Origin: JAGQRJ01 sp041402045
GTDB lineage: Bacteria > Planctomycetota > J058
Assembly: GCA_041402045.1 (NCBI GenBank)
Contig: JAWKSZ010000002.1
Coordinates: 62,001-126,000 of the forward strand
Length of the DNA: 64,000 nt
Reading direction: 5' to 3'
Shown: one piece after another, positions 19,701 to 28,148 of the stretch
Layout: each line of letters starts with the position of its first letter
How positions within the stretch are numbered: position 1 is the first letter of the stretch
Made by a program: the position numbers and the translations under genes
Notes under the pieces: model-generated
Databases searched by the model: none
The model's input: the letters and a program-made list of their open reading frames with translations, nothing else
What the model was told of the DNA's origin: nothing

Positions 19701-19955
19701 GGTGGACTCGACGGTCTCCACGCCGTCGACGGTGTCGACGGCGTCCTCGACCTTGACCGTGATCAGCTCTTCGATGTCCTCGGGGGACGCGCCAATGAAC
19801 GGCGTGCTCACGAGCAGCCGGTTGCGGGTGAAGTCCGGGAAGATCTCCCGGGGCATGGTCAGGTAGCTGTGCACCCCCGCCACCAGGATCAGGAGCGAGA
19901 GCAGGTGCACCGCCACCGGGTTCTCGACCGAGGTCTCCGCCAGCTTGCGGAACAT
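16764..19955 (-). CDS. RND efflux transporter permease (AcrB-type)
   Basis: 1063 residues, the usual length of the HAE-RND family: twelve membrane segments with two large periplasmic loops. Visible signatures include the N-terminal PREIFPDF, GLPEDAEEPTATEIKT, the proton-relay region GMLVDDAIIVTENIYR in the first repeat, and GIVVNDSLVLVDLVN in the second. The C-terminal tail is acidic. ATG 19955 is four bases after the adaptor gene's stop, forming an adaptor-pump operon. No outer-membrane TolC-type channel gene is present here. The sequence resembles the divergent RND pumps of environmental bacteria; substrates cannot be predicted. Confidence 0.94.
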   Translation of the reverse strand: MFRKLAETSVENPVAVHLLSLLILVAGVHSYLTMPREIFPDFTRNRLLVSTPFIGASPEDIEELITVKVEDAVDTVDGVETVESTSMEGVSLVDVYLRRGTNVDRALTDLDRALDTITGLPEDAEEPTATEIKTQFPVITLSIYGELDELALKDLIRPIQRRMEDIPGVGNVRPSGLRDVQWLIEVEPAALEGFELTLAQVANALAAQNLSMPGGLLERARDEVVLRTKGEAKTAEAIERIVVRAEPDGAHVRVGDVARVRPGFERAETYGRFNGKPALNLTALKDPEGNILDIAQAVKDLARELRLPAGISADVHTDTSVFLQSRIETMQNNAFSGFFLVMISLCVLLNWRMAFLVALGIPLAFLFTFVGMTLSGYSINMMSLFALILILGMLVDDAIIVTENIYRLIEEGLTPAAAAIQGTAEVARPVLSTILTTVSAFLPMLLVEGEMGQWMSVVPIVVTLCLIGSLLECFVILPCHVAEVAVPTPPEAETRFTRFLPRYEGWVRGALSNRYLLMACVLAGSLLLVTWATTQLKFVLFGAFESDTYFLNFELPTTTSLEKTARETELLEAAVLELPPDERRAVVTNIGLSAVDFNRIDRGSYLGQVVVNLSQPDERERAATEIVESLREQVVGHEQFTKLEFKGLQAGPGGAAIEVGLEGEDYDRLLEASRELQTWLREQPGVQDVYDDWAPGKSELEVRIDEEAAAALGLDTRSVGLQVRNAFQGNESTTVRRFDEDVELVVRFPPSSRALRASLEDMWLTTPTGERVPFGAVARAVEGRGLSKILRSNRQRAITVLADVDVAKANAIEVTDRLQRRFERPLAQRYGVTLRIKGQRREAEKSMAGLMQGFFLSLLLIYLILGTQFKSFLQPFFVMIAIPFGIDGILVGHVLLGEDVSFMSMMGLVATSGIVVNDSLVLVDLVNQLRSQGVSTFEAAVAGSVRRLRPILLTSATTVFGLAPLAFFASGQARFLSPMAMSIVFGLLFATGLTLIVIPCLYLILEDLKRGAARLLGREPAAVEAVEVASDPTQRDGPVDPQADSAELAEEELVLDEDPPPQD

Positions 19956-19959
19956 GCGG

Positions 19960-21396
19960 TTACTCCAGCCTGCGGATCGGGGCTCCGTCGAACAAGAGCG
20001 CGGTGCCGTCGACGACGACCTCCCACGGCGGCGAACCCCAGGCCTCGGGAGACGAGCGCAGGAGCCGCCCCTCCCCCAGCCGCGCGCCGAGCTCGACGGG
20101 GTGGCGCTGGACGCGGTCGTCGACCACCACGTAGAGGGTGGCCCGCTCCTCGTCGGCGACGACCGCGGTGTCGGGGATCCACACCGCGCCCTCGACCTCG
20201 CCGCCGTCGAGGGTCACCCGCGCGAACAGCCCGGGGCGCAGCGCACCGGGGTTCTCGAGCACGACGTCCACCGCGACCTTCTGGGTCGCGGGGTCGGCTG
20301 CCGCGGACACGCCCTCGATCGTCCCCGTCGTCACGAGCCCGCGGCGGCCGGTAAACCTGGGGTGCTCCGCGTCGGCAGGGGGGAGCAGGCTCGGGACCTC
20401 GACCTGGGCGCCCGCGCCGGCGCTGAGCCAGGTCGCCTCGCCGGGGCGCACGTGCAGCCGCACCCGGACCCGCGAGGCGTCGACCAGGCGCACGACCGCG
20501 GTCCCCGGGGCGACGGTGTCGCCTACGCCCACCAGGCGGTCCACGACCTCGCCGGCGAAGGGCGCGCGCACGGTGCAGCGCGCGCGGTCGCGGGTCGCGA
20601 CGCGCTCGGCGACCTGAGCCCGGACCAGGCTGGCCTCGGCGGCGACGAGGTCCGCGGCGGCGGTCTCGGCGGCGGCCTCGAGCTGCACGTAGGCGGCGCG
20701 GGCCAGGCGCCACACCTCGTCGGCCTGGTCGGCGCGGTCCTGGGACGCGACGGAGTCGCCCACCAGGCGCTGCCAGCGGTCGCGCTCGCGGGCGCGGGCG
20801 GCGAGGCGCTCCTCGGCCGCCGCGAGCTGGTCGCGCAGCCCCGCCAGGTTCGCGGCGGCTTGCCCGCGGCGCCCTTCGGCCACCGCGACCTCGACCCGGC
20901 TGGTCTCCAGGCGGAGCTGCGCGTCGGTGGGGTCGAGCTCCAGCAGCGGATCGCCCTCGGCGACGGTCGCGCCCAGGGGCGCCGCGAAGCCCAGGACGCG
21001 CCCGCCGACCTCCGCCGCGACCCGGGCGTCGCCCACCGCCGCGAGCCTGCCGTAGGCCAGCACGTGGCGGGCGCGGGTCTCGGGGGCCACCTGCGCGGTG
21101 CGCACGGCGGTGGGACGCGCCGCGGGGCGCAGGGGGTCGTGGCCCTCCTTGGGCTCGATCACCGCGAAGCCGAAGGGGTAGCGCGTGATCGCCGCGACCT
21201 CGACCTCCTGGGACGGACCCGGGGCGGGCTGCGGGCGCACGAGGTAGCGCCCCTCGCCGAGGTCGGTCAGGCCGTCGACCCGCACGACCGTCTCGAGCTC
21301 CTCGCGGCGGGCGGCGAGGAAGCGAATCGCGACGCTCCCCACCAGGCCCACGCCCAGGACTGCGAGCACCCAGAGGACCGTGTTGCGCCGCGTCAT
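19960..21396 (-). CDS. RND periplasmic adaptor (membrane fusion protein)
   Basis: 478 residues, one N-terminal membrane anchor (TVLWVLAVLGVGLVGSVAIRFL). The lipoyl half-motifs (ARVAAEVGGRVLGFAAPLGATV and ARCTVRAPFAGEVVDRLVGVGDTV) flank a long helical hairpin, then beta-barrel and membrane-proximal domains. It links the pump at 16764-19955 to an outer-membrane channel. ATG 21396 with GGAGGG upstream; a 60-residue region before the first lipoyl half is longer than in typical adaptors. It is first gene of the two-gene operon. Confidence 0.92.
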   Translation of the reverse strand: MTRRNTVLWVLAVLGVGLVGSVAIRFLAARREELETVVRVDGLTDLGEGRYLVRPQPAPGPSQEVEVAAITRYPFGFAVIEPKEGHDPLRPAARPTAVRTAQVAPETRARHVLAYGRLAAVGDARVAAEVGGRVLGFAAPLGATVAEGDPLLELDPTDAQLRLETSRVEVAVAEGRRGQAAANLAGLRDQLAAAEERLAARARERDRWQRLVGDSVASQDRADQADEVWRLARAAYVQLEAAAETAAADLVAAEASLVRAQVAERVATRDRARCTVRAPFAGEVVDRLVGVGDTVAPGTAVVRLVDASRVRVRLHVRPGEATWLSAGAGAQVEVPSLLPPADAEHPRFTGRRGLVTTGTIEGVSAAADPATQKVAVDVVLENPGALRPGLFARVTLDGGEVEGAVWIPDTAVVADEERATLYVVVDDRVQRHPVELGARLGEGRLLRSSPEAWGSPPWEVVVDGTALLFDGAPIRRLE

Positions 21397-21516
21397 GCCC
21401 CCTCCGCGGGCGCATTGTGCCTCTCCGCGGGCGATCGGCAAACCCCGCCGGGAAGTCGGAGGGTGAACGGCGGGCGCGGCGCGGGGGCGCTGCGCTAGGG
21501 TCGGGGGGGAGGTCGC

Positions 21517-23010
21517 ATGCGCGGTACGATCCTGGGGCTCGCGCTCGTGCTGGGGGCGACCGGCGTGGGGGCGCAAGAGCGCGCCCCCGACTTCGAGGCG
21601 GCGCTGGGCTGGCTGGTGCGCCACCAGCACGAGGACGGCGGCTGGCGCGCCGCGGCCTGGGAGGAGCGCTGCGAGGAGGCGGGCTGCAAGGGGCCAGGGG
21701 CCGCCGCCGGCGAGGCGCGTTACGACGTCGGGGTCAGCGCCCTCGCGCTCTTGGCCCTGGTCGAGGGCGGACACACCCGCAGCGAGGGAGCGCACAGCGC
21801 GAGCGTCGCCAAGGGCGTCGAGTTCCTGCGCGCGCAGCAGCGGGAGCAGGACGGGGCGATCGGGTTTCGCTACGACTACCTGGGGGAGCAGATCTACAAC
21901 CACGCCGTGGCGACCCAGGCGCTGTGCGCGCTCCTCGAGCGCGGCGACGAGGCCCTGCGCGGCCCGTGCGAGCGCGCGGTGGCCTTCTGCCTCGAGGCGC
22001 AGAACCCGGGGCTCGGCTGGAAGTACGGGGTGCGCTCGGGGCGCAACGACACCTCGGTCACGACCTGGATGATCCAGGCGCTCTCGCGGGCGTGGCGCGC
22101 CGGCGTCGAGGTGCCCCCGACGGCCTTCGAGCACGCCCACACCTGGTTGGAGCGGGCGACCGCCCGCGACGGCGTCGCGGGCTACGAGACCCCGGGGGGC
22201 GGGAGCAGCACCTACGCGGCGAACGACGGCAAGTTCGACCCGCTGCCGACCATGACCGCGGCGGCGCTCCTCGGCCGACGGCTGTGCGAGCAGGTGCGCG
22301 CCAGGCGCGAGGTCGTGGATCGGCGGGACGCGCAGCAGGCGCTCGTGCTGGCAGCGCCCCCGAGCTGGCCGGCCGACTCGACGCGGACCTGCAACTTCTA
22401 CTACTGGTACATGGGCGCCCGCGGGCTGGCTGCGGCCTCGACCGCGGCCTCGGCGGAGGGCTGGACGCCCTGGCGCGCGCGCCTGAGCGCGGCCCTCGGC
22501 GTGCACCAACGGGTCGGTGGCTGCGCCGACGGGTCCTGGGATCCCGTCGGCGAGTGGTGCTTGGTGGGCGGGCGGGTGCTCGCGACCGCGCTCAACGCGC
22601 TCAGCGTCGCCCAGCTCAGCGGGCGGAGCGCCGAGCCGGTGGCGTCCCGGGTGCTCGCGCGCAGCGAGTTCGCGACGGCCGGGGACTACGGCTTCGAGGT
22701 GGGCTACGCCAGCGCGGAGCACGAGGTGCTGCGGGTCTACGTGAACTCCCCCGCGGGCTTCCCGCGCCAGCCGCCGCCCGAGGCCAAGGGCGAGGTCCTG
22801 GCCTCGGTCCAGGTCAAGGGCTGGAAGACGCCGCGGGAGTACTCCGCCAAGCTCGTGGCCCTCGAGCCGGCCGAGGTCGACGGGCACGTGCGCTACGGGT
22901 TCGAGGCCACGCTCAAGGCGCGCTCGGGCTGGGAGGAGGGCACGGTGCAGGTCAGCCTCGAGGGCCTCGGGCCGACGCCGCTGGTGTTCCGGGTCCCGTT
23001 CCTGCCCTGA
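21517..23010 (+). CDS. Secreted prenyltransferase/squalene-oxidase-repeat protein
   Basis: 497 residues with signal peptide (LGLALVLGATGVGA). The mature protein has an alpha/alpha toroid pattern with QW-like repeats: LGWLVRHQHEDGGW, GVEFLRAQQREQDGAIG, AVAFCLEAQNPGLGWKYG, GVHQRVGGCADGSWDP. It has no DxDD cyclase motif, so it is not a triterpene cyclase. Such secreted repeat proteins are numerous in Planctomycetota and of unknown role. Good ribosome site before ATG 21517; TAGGGT at 21496-21501 may be the -10 box. Confidence 0.82.
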   Translation: MRGTILGLALVLGATGVGAQERAPDFEAALGWLVRHQHEDGGWRAAAWEERCEEAGCKGPGAAAGEARYDVGVSALALLALVEGGHTRSEGAHSASVAKGVEFLRAQQREQDGAIGFRYDYLGEQIYNHAVATQALCALLERGDEALRGPCERAVAFCLEAQNPGLGWKYGVRSGRNDTSVTTWMIQALSRAWRAGVEVPPTAFEHAHTWLERATARDGVAGYETPGGGSSTYAANDGKFDPLPTMTAAALLGRRLCEQVRARREVVDRRDAQQALVLAAPPSWPADSTRTCNFYYWYMGARGLAAASTAASAEGWTPWRARLSAALGVHQRVGGCADGSWDPVGEWCLVGGRVLATALNALSVAQLSGRSAEPVASRVLARSEFATAGDYGFEVGYASAEHEVLRVYVNSPAGFPRQPPPEAKGEVLASVQVKGWKTPREYSAKLVALEPAEVDGHVRYGFEATLKARSGWEEGTVQVSLEGLGPTPLVFRVPFLP

Positions 23011-23013
23011 GCG

Positions 23014-23949
23014 TCAGCGCTGGCGGAGCAGGATCGCCACGAACAACGGGCAGCCCACGGCGTGGGTCACGAGGTTGATCGGGAGGTCCTCGGGGAACCA
23101 GATCGTGCGCGCGACCACGTCCGCCGCCACCAGCGCCGCGCCGCCGAGGAGCGTCGCCGTGGGCAAGAGCAGGCGCGGGTCGGGGCCCACGAGGCGCCGC
23201 GCGGCGTGGGGCACGATCAGCCCCACGAAGCCCACCGGCCCCGCGACCGCGACCGCCGCGGCGGTGATCACCGCGCAGGAGCCGAAGGCCACGCGCCGCA
23301 CGCGCACCGGGTCGACCCCCAGGGCGCGCGCCGAGTCGTCGTCGAGGGACGCGACCTCGAGCCGCCGCCACACCCAGGCGATCCCCACGAAGCCCAGGCC
23401 GACCCCCGGGAGCGCGAGCAGCGTGGGCTGGTAGTCGGCGGCGGCCAGCGACCCCATGGACCAGAGCAGCATGCGGCTCAGCTCGATCTTGCCCGCGGCG
23501 TACTGCAGGAGCAGGGTCAGCGCGCCGCCGAAGAGCGCGACCGCCACGCCGGCCAGGAGCAGGGTCTCGGCGGCGAGCTGGCTGCGCGTGGCGATCGCGT
23601 AGACCAGGGCGCCCGCGGAGAGCGCGCCCGCGAGCGCCCCGAGGAAGGTCGCGGGCAGCGCGTAGCCGGTGCCGCCGGCGAGGATCGCCGCCGCCGCGCC
23701 CACCGCCGCGCCGCTGGCGAGGCCCAGGGTGTAGGGGCTCGCCAGCGGGTTGCGCAGCACGCCCTGGAGCACGGCGCCGCAGGCGGCGAGCGCGCCGCCG
23801 ACCAGGGCTCCGAGCACGGCGCGGGGGAGGAGCACGCGGTAGGCCACGTCCAGGCTGGCCCCGCTTCCGCGGAGCATGGGGCTGAGGCCGACGGCGAGGG
23901 CCAGGAGCGCGAGGGCCGCGAGCAGGGCCAGGAGCGGGCGGCGGCTCAC
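23014..23949 (-). CDS. FecCD/BtuC-type ABC transporter permease
   Basis: 311 residues, about nine or ten membrane helices, with the family signatures VLLPRAVLGALVGGALAACGAVLQGVLRNPLASPYTLG (read as motif positions near residues 35-75) and GPVGFVGLIVPHAARRLVGPD (coupling-helix region). It imports an iron chelate, haem or cobalamin. GTG 23949 overlaps the stop of the ATPase gene. It is the last gene of the overlapping trkA-binding protein-ATPase-permease series. Confidence 0.92.
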   Translation of the reverse strand: MSRRPLLALLAALALLALAVGLSPMLRGSGASLDVAYRVLLPRAVLGALVGGALAACGAVLQGVLRNPLASPYTLGLASGAAVGAAAAILAGGTGYALPATFLGALAGALSAGALVYAIATRSQLAAETLLLAGVAVALFGGALTLLLQYAAGKIELSRMLLWSMGSLAAADYQPTLLALPGVGLGFVGIAWVWRRLEVASLDDDSARALGVDPVRVRRVAFGSCAVITAAAVAVAGPVGFVGLIVPHAARRLVGPDPRLLLPTATLLGGAALVAADVVARTIWFPEDLPINLVTHAVGCPLFVAILLRQR

Positions 23950-24749
23950 GGCTCGACCCCCCGCGCGGTGACCCAGCGTCCGCCGGCGTCCTCCCCGACC
24001 TCGACCCGCAGCCCGAAGGCCTCGGCCAGGAGCTCGGGGGTCAGGACCTCGCCGGGGGTGCCCTGGGCGCGCACGCGACCCTGGGTCAGGAGCACGACCC
24101 GGTCCGCCGAGCTCGCCGCGAGGTTCAGGTCGTGGAGCGCGCACACCACCGTCGTGCCCGCCTGGGCCACCCGGCGCAGCTCGGCGAGCAGGCGCCAGGC
24201 GTGGGCCGGGTCCTGGGCGCTGGTGGGCTCGTCGAGCAGCAGGAGCCCCACGTCCTGACACAGGGCGCGGGCGAGGAACACGCGCTGGCGCTCGCCCGAC
24301 GAGAGCGAGCCCAGGCGCCGCTGGGCGAGGTCCTGGGCGTGGGCAGCCCTGAGCGCGGCCTCGGCCCGGGCCACGTCCCGGGGGTCGTCCTGCAGCCAGC
24401 CGCGCGCGTAGGGGTGGCGGGCCATGAGCACCGCGGCCAGCGCGCTGGCGTCAGCAGCGGCCAGGGGTCGCGGGGGGAGGTAGGTCACCCAGCGCGCGGT
24501 CTCGTCCCGCGCGGCCCGGGCCGGGTCGCGCTCGGCGTCGCCGCGGCGCAGGCGCGCGCGGCCCTGGGTCGGGGTCAGGAGCCCCGCCGCGGTGCGCAGC
24601 AGGGTGGACTTCCCCGCGCCGTTGGGGCCCACGATCGCGGTCAGGGTCCCGGGCTCGGCGCGGAGCTCGACGCCCGCGAGCAGCGGGCGCGCGGCGGCCG
24701 GGAGCGAGACCCCGACCCCGGTGAGCTCGAGGGCAACCCCCGCGCTCAC
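23946..24749 (-). CDS. FecE/BtuD-type ABC transporter ATPase
   Basis: 267 residues. Walker A GPNGAGKSTLL, signature LSSGERQRV, Walker B LLLLDEPTSAQD and switch His in ALHDLNLAA are all intact. GTG 24749 overlaps the binding-protein stop in a GTGA. It powers uptake by the adjacent FecCD-type permease. An unusually variable region after the Walker A strand is consistent with the family. Confidence 0.93.
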   Translation of the reverse strand: MSAGVALELTGVGVSLPAAARPLLAGVELRAEPGTLTAIVGPNGAGKSTLLRTAAGLLTPTQGRARLRRGDAERDPARAARDETARWVTYLPPRPLAAADASALAAVLMARHPYARGWLQDDPRDVARAEAALRAAHAQDLAQRRLGSLSSGERQRVFLARALCQDVGLLLLDEPTSAQDPAHAWRLLAELRRVAQAGTTVVCALHDLNLAASSADRVVLLTQGRVRAQGTPGEVLTPELLAEAFGLRVEVGEDAGGRWVTARGVEP

Positions 24750-25603
24750 TCGCCCACCGCGCGCGCGAACTTCTCGAGGACGGCGGTCAGCCGCGGCCCC
24801 GGGATCAGGAGCTCGCTCCCGGTCACCGCGCGCACGCGGCCCTGGGCCACCGCGGGCAGCTCCGGGTAGCGCGCCCAGTCGGCGAGCCGCGCCTCGAGGG
24901 CCGCGGGGTCCGGGGCGTCCTGGTTGACCAGCTCGAGCACCACGTCGGGGGCCAGGCTCAGGACCCCCTCCAGGCTCAGGGTCGGCCAGCCCTCGCGCTC
25001 GGCCAGCACGTTCTCGCCGCCGGCCGCGGCGAGGCACTCGGAGAGGAACGTCCCGCCGCCGACCGCCGGGATCTGGCGCAGCCCGCCGGGCTCGCGGCCA
25101 AACACGAGCAGCACCCGCGGGCGCGCCGCGGGCGCGCGGGCCCGGACCGCGGCGATCGCGGCCTCGAGCCGCGCGGCCTCGGCGGCGGCGGCCTCCTGGC
25201 GCGCGAACAGCTCGCCCAGGCGCTCGAGGCCGGCGGCCACGTCGGCGAAGGTCTCGATCCGGAACGCCTCGAAGCGCGCGCCGCGGCGCCGGGCGTAGTC
25301 CTCGGCGAGCACGCTCGTGCCTTGCCACAGGAGCAGGTCCGGGGCCAGGACCTCGAGCTGCTCGAGGTTGGGCTTGAGCCCGCCGATCTCGGGCAGCTCC
25401 GCGAGCCGCGGGTGGTGGTCGCAGAAGGGGGAGACCCCCACCAGGTGCGCCTCGGCGCCGATCGCGACCACGAGCTCGGCCAGCGCCGGCGAGGGGGTCA
25501 CCGTGCGCGGCGCGGGGGCGTCCGCGCGCGGCAGGGGCGGCGGCGGCCCGGCGGGGCAGCCGAGGAGCGCCAGGGCGAGGAGCGCGAGCCCGCGGCGCGT
25601 CAC
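24746..25603 (-). CDS. Metal-chelate/cobalamin ABC substrate-binding lipoprotein
   Basis: 285 residues; lipobox LALLGC near residue 16. It has the BtuF/FepB-type cluster A fold with VTPSPALAELVVAIGAEAHLVGVSPFCDHHPRL and LKPNLEQLEVLAPDLLLWQG, a rigid helix linker (EAARLEAAIAAVRARAP) and a second lobe (GGGTFLSECLAAAGGENV). The DHHP sequence is common among cobalamin/haem-type members, but the ligand cannot be settled. GTG 25603 overlaps the trkA stop. Confidence 0.88.
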   Translation of the reverse strand: MTRRGLALLALALLGCPAGPPPPLPRADAPAPRTVTPSPALAELVVAIGAEAHLVGVSPFCDHHPRLAELPEIGGLKPNLEQLEVLAPDLLLWQGTSVLAEDYARRRGARFEAFRIETFADVAAGLERLGELFARQEAAAAEAARLEAAIAAVRARAPAARPRVLLVFGREPGGLRQIPAVGGGTFLSECLAAAGGENVLAEREGWPTLSLEGVLSLAPDVVLELVNQDAPDPAALEARLADWARYPELPAVAQGRVRAVTGSELLIPGPRLTAVLEKFARAVGE

Positions 25604-26955
25604 GTCGCGGGCGCGACCAGCGCCTGGGCGTCGGCGCGGGCGTGGGGCAGGGTGAACAGGATCACCGTGTCCTGGGGCCGGATCACGCTCTCTCCCGAGG
25701 GGATCTCCACGGTGTGGTCCGCCTGGCGCAGGATCGCCCCGATCAGCGCGCCCTTGGGGATCTGCACCTCGCGCAGGGGGCGGTTGACCAGGGGGCCCTT
25801 GGTCGCGAGCAGCTCGATCGCCTCGGCGTCGCCCTCGACCCGAGCCACCGAGAGCACCCGCGCGCCGCGCACGTGGCTGAGGATCTCGGACACCGTGAGG
25901 ATCTTGGGCTCGATCACCACGTCGATCCCTGTCGACTCCAGGAGCGGGACGTTGGCGTGCTTGCCGGTGACCACGATGATCTTGCGCACCCCGTTGCGCT
26001 TGGCCATGAGCGCGGCCATCAGGTTCTGCTCTTCGTCCTCGGCGACCCCCACGAACAGGTCGCAGCTCCGCGGGTCGTACTCCTGGAGCAGCTCCGAGTC
26101 GGTGGGGGTCCCCTGGACCACGAGGCTCAGCTCCAGCGCCAGGGCCGCGTCGTTGGCGCGCTGGGACTGAGGGTCGAACACGACCACGTTCGGGACCAGG
26201 CGCTCCGCCATGCGCGCGACCTCGAGCCCCAGCCGGCCCGCGTCCCACACGAAGGCCTTCTCCATGCGCGGGCGGCGGCGCTCGACGAGGGGCAGGAAGC
26301 GCGGGAGCGCGCCCTTGGCCATGAGCACGTGGATCCGGTCGCCGACCCGCAGCTCGTCCTCGCCGGTCGGGATCAGCATCACCCCGTCCCGGCTGATCGA
26401 GGTGATCAGGAACGGCTCCGAGGGGAGCAGCGGACGGACCTCGCTCAGCTTGCGCCCGGCGAGGGGCACCCCGGCGTGAATGCTGAAGGTGTGGACCAGG
26501 ACCTGGCCGCCCGCGAGCTCGTGGGCGTCGGTCGCGCCGGGGGCGCTGATGATCTTGCGAATGTGATCGACCACCAGGGCTTCGGGGTTGATGATCCGGT
26601 CGATCGCGAGCTTCTTGCGGATCCAGGCCTGGGCGTGGGGGTTCGAGAGCTCCTGGTTGCGCACGCGGGCGAGCTTGTTGCGCACCCCCATGGTCTGGGC
26701 CAGGAGGCAAATGAACATGTTCAGGTAGTCGGAGTCGGTGACCGCGATCACCATCTCCGCCTCCTTGATCCCCGCCTCCTCGAGCACGCTCGGGCTGCCG
26801 CCGTCGCCGCACAGCGCGAACACGTCGAAGCGCTCGGCCAGGCTCTGCACGATCTCCGGGCGCTGATCGACCACGGTGATGTCGTGGTCCTCGTGGAGGA
26901 GCTCCTCCGCGAGGTTCTGTCCGACGACGCCACCGCCCACGATCACGATCCGCAT
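25600..26955 (-). CDS. trkA: Trk potassium system NAD-binding regulatory subunit TrkA
   Basis: 451 residues with two RCK units, each an NAD-binding Rossmann domain plus a TrkA_C lobe: MRIVIVGGGVVGQNLAEEL, VIAVTDSDYLNMFICLLA, then a second AFVWDAGRLGLEVAR with a degenerate GxGxxG. It gates the TrkH/TrkG potassium channel, whose gene is not in the window. I chose ATG 26955, which matches the family start and lies 7 bases after a TAGCAT box; ATG 26964 would add three residues. It is joined to the ABC genes by a four-base overlap, an unusual partnership. Confidence 0.92.
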   Translation of the reverse strand: MRIVIVGGGVVGQNLAEELLHEDHDITVVDQRPEIVQSLAERFDVFALCGDGGSPSVLEEAGIKEAEMVIAVTDSDYLNMFICLLAQTMGVRNKLARVRNQELSNPHAQAWIRKKLAIDRIINPEALVVDHIRKIISAPGATDAHELAGGQVLVHTFSIHAGVPLAGRKLSEVRPLLPSEPFLITSISRDGVMLIPTGEDELRVGDRIHVLMAKGALPRFLPLVERRRPRMEKAFVWDAGRLGLEVARMAERLVPNVVVFDPQSQRANDAALALELSLVVQGTPTDSELLQEYDPRSCDLFVGVAEDEEQNLMAALMAKRNGVRKIIVVTGKHANVPLLESTGIDVVIEPKILTVSEILSHVRGARVLSVARVEGDAEAIELLATKGPLVNRPLREVQIPKGALIGAILRQADHTVEIPSGESVIRPQDTVILFTLPHARADAQALVAPAT

Positions 26956-26962
26956 GGCGCGC

Positions 26963-26968
26963 ATGCTA
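26963..26968 (-). promoter_or_regulatory. -10-like box of trkA, leaderless start
   Basis: TAGCAT on the minus strand followed by 7 bases and ATG 26955, fitting a transcript that begins at or next to the start codon. Confidence 0.35.
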
Positions 26969-27003
26969 CCCCACGCCTCCCCCGTCCCGCGCGCGCGACG
27001 CGG

Positions 27004-27009
27004 TATCGT
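27004..27009 (+). promoter_or_regulatory. -10-like box of the ferredoxin-reductase gene, leaderless start
   Basis: TATCGT, six bases, then GTG 27016; no ribosome-binding sequence fits in between. Confidence 0.4.
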
Positions 27010-27015
27010 CCCGGG

Positions 27016-28071
27016 GTGAGCTGGGCCGAACTCTCCCTGCGCGTGGTCTCCAAGCGGACCGTCTGCGACGACGTCGTCGAGCTCGCGCTCGCGTCGGCGG
27101 AGGGCGCCCTGCTCGCGCCCTTCGAGCCCGGGCAGTACCTGACCCTCAGCGTCCAGCCGCCGGGGACCCCGCAAGCGCTCGTGCGCTGCTACTCCCTGTG
27201 CCACGCGCCGGACGGCGGCCCGTACCGGGTCGCGGTCAAGCGCGTCACGCCCACGGGGGCGGCCTCGAGCTTCGTGCACGACGGGCTCCAGGTCGGCGAC
27301 GTGCTCGCGGCCCAGGCCCCGCGCGGGCGCTTCACTCTGGACCCCGGCGCGCGGGGGCCGCTCGTGTTCGTGGCCGGGGGGATCGGGATCACCCCGCTCA
27401 AGAGCCTGCTCGAGGGCCTCGAGGCCGCCGGCGCCGAGCGGGAGGTGCAGCTCGTGTTCGGCGTGCGCTCGGGGCGCGAGCACCCGTTCCGCGCCGAGCT
27501 CCAGGCCCTGGCGGCGCGCTGCCCCTGGCTGCGCCTGACCGTGCTCTACAGCCGCCCCGCGCCCGAGGACGCGCTGGGCCGCGACTACCAACGCGCCGGG
27601 CGAATCGACCTGGAGCTGCTGACGGAGGTGATCCCGCCGCGGGACGAGCCCTACGGGTTCTACCTCTGCGCGCCGGCGGCGCTCCAGACCGCGCTGGTCG
27701 CGGGGCTGCGCGAGCTGGGGGTCCCCGACGCCCACGTCCACGTCGAGGCCTTCGGCAGGGCCGCCCTCGCCCCCCACACCCGGCGCCTGAGCCAGGCCCT
27801 GGCGGCGGCGGGCCCGCAGCCCGAGGTCGAGTTCGCGCGCTCCGGGGTGCGCGCGCCCTGGGACCCGGCGGCGGCGAACCTGCTCGACTTCGCCCTCGAG
27901 CGCGAGGTGTTCTTCCCCTTCGCCTGCGCGGTGGGCCACTGCGGGACCTGCCACACGCGGCTGCTGGAGGGGGAGGTCGCCTACGCCCAGACGCCCGACT
28001 TCCAGCCCCGGCCCGGGCACTGCCTGCCCTGCGTGGCGGTGCCCCGCACCGACGTGAAGCTCGACGCCTGA
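27016..28071 (+). CDS. Ferredoxin reductase with C-terminal 2Fe-2S ferredoxin domain
   Basis: 351 residues, one polypeptide. FAD-binding domain with RCYSLCHAP, NAD(P)-binding domain with VFVAGGIGITPLKSLL and YLCAPAAL, and a plant-type ferredoxin domain with C304-x4-C309-x2-C312 and a fourth Cys near 336/339. It transfers electrons from NAD(P)H to the iron-sulfur centre, as in reductase components of oxygenases or Hmp-related proteins. No oxygenase or globin partner is adjacent. It is divergent from trkA and likely leaderless from GTG 27016. Confidence 0.9.
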   Translation: MSWAELSLRVVSKRTVCDDVVELALASAEGALLAPFEPGQYLTLSVQPPGTPQALVRCYSLCHAPDGGPYRVAVKRVTPTGAASSFVHDGLQVGDVLAAQAPRGRFTLDPGARGPLVFVAGGIGITPLKSLLEGLEAAGAEREVQLVFGVRSGREHPFRAELQALAARCPWLRLTVLYSRPAPEDALGRDYQRAGRIDLELLTEVIPPRDEPYGFYLCAPAALQTALVAGLRELGVPDAHVHVEAFGRAALAPHTRRLSQALAAAGPQPEVEFARSGVRAPWDPAAANLLDFALEREVFFPFACAVGHCGTCHTRLLEGEVAYAQTPDFQPRPGHCLPCVAVPRTDVKLDA

Positions 28072-28148
28072 GCGCTACGCCCCGGCAGGCGGGAGCGCGA
28101 GCGCCCCGAGGGCGGCGGCGCTCGCCCGCAGGAGCCCGCGGCGGTCCA

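Noticed and set aside
25604..27003. Cobalamin or Fur-type control element upstream of the ABC genes
   Set aside because: The ABC genes follow trkA with four-base overlaps, so there is no leader to hold one, and the 60 bases between trkA and 27016 show no riboswitch-like motif or AT-rich operator.
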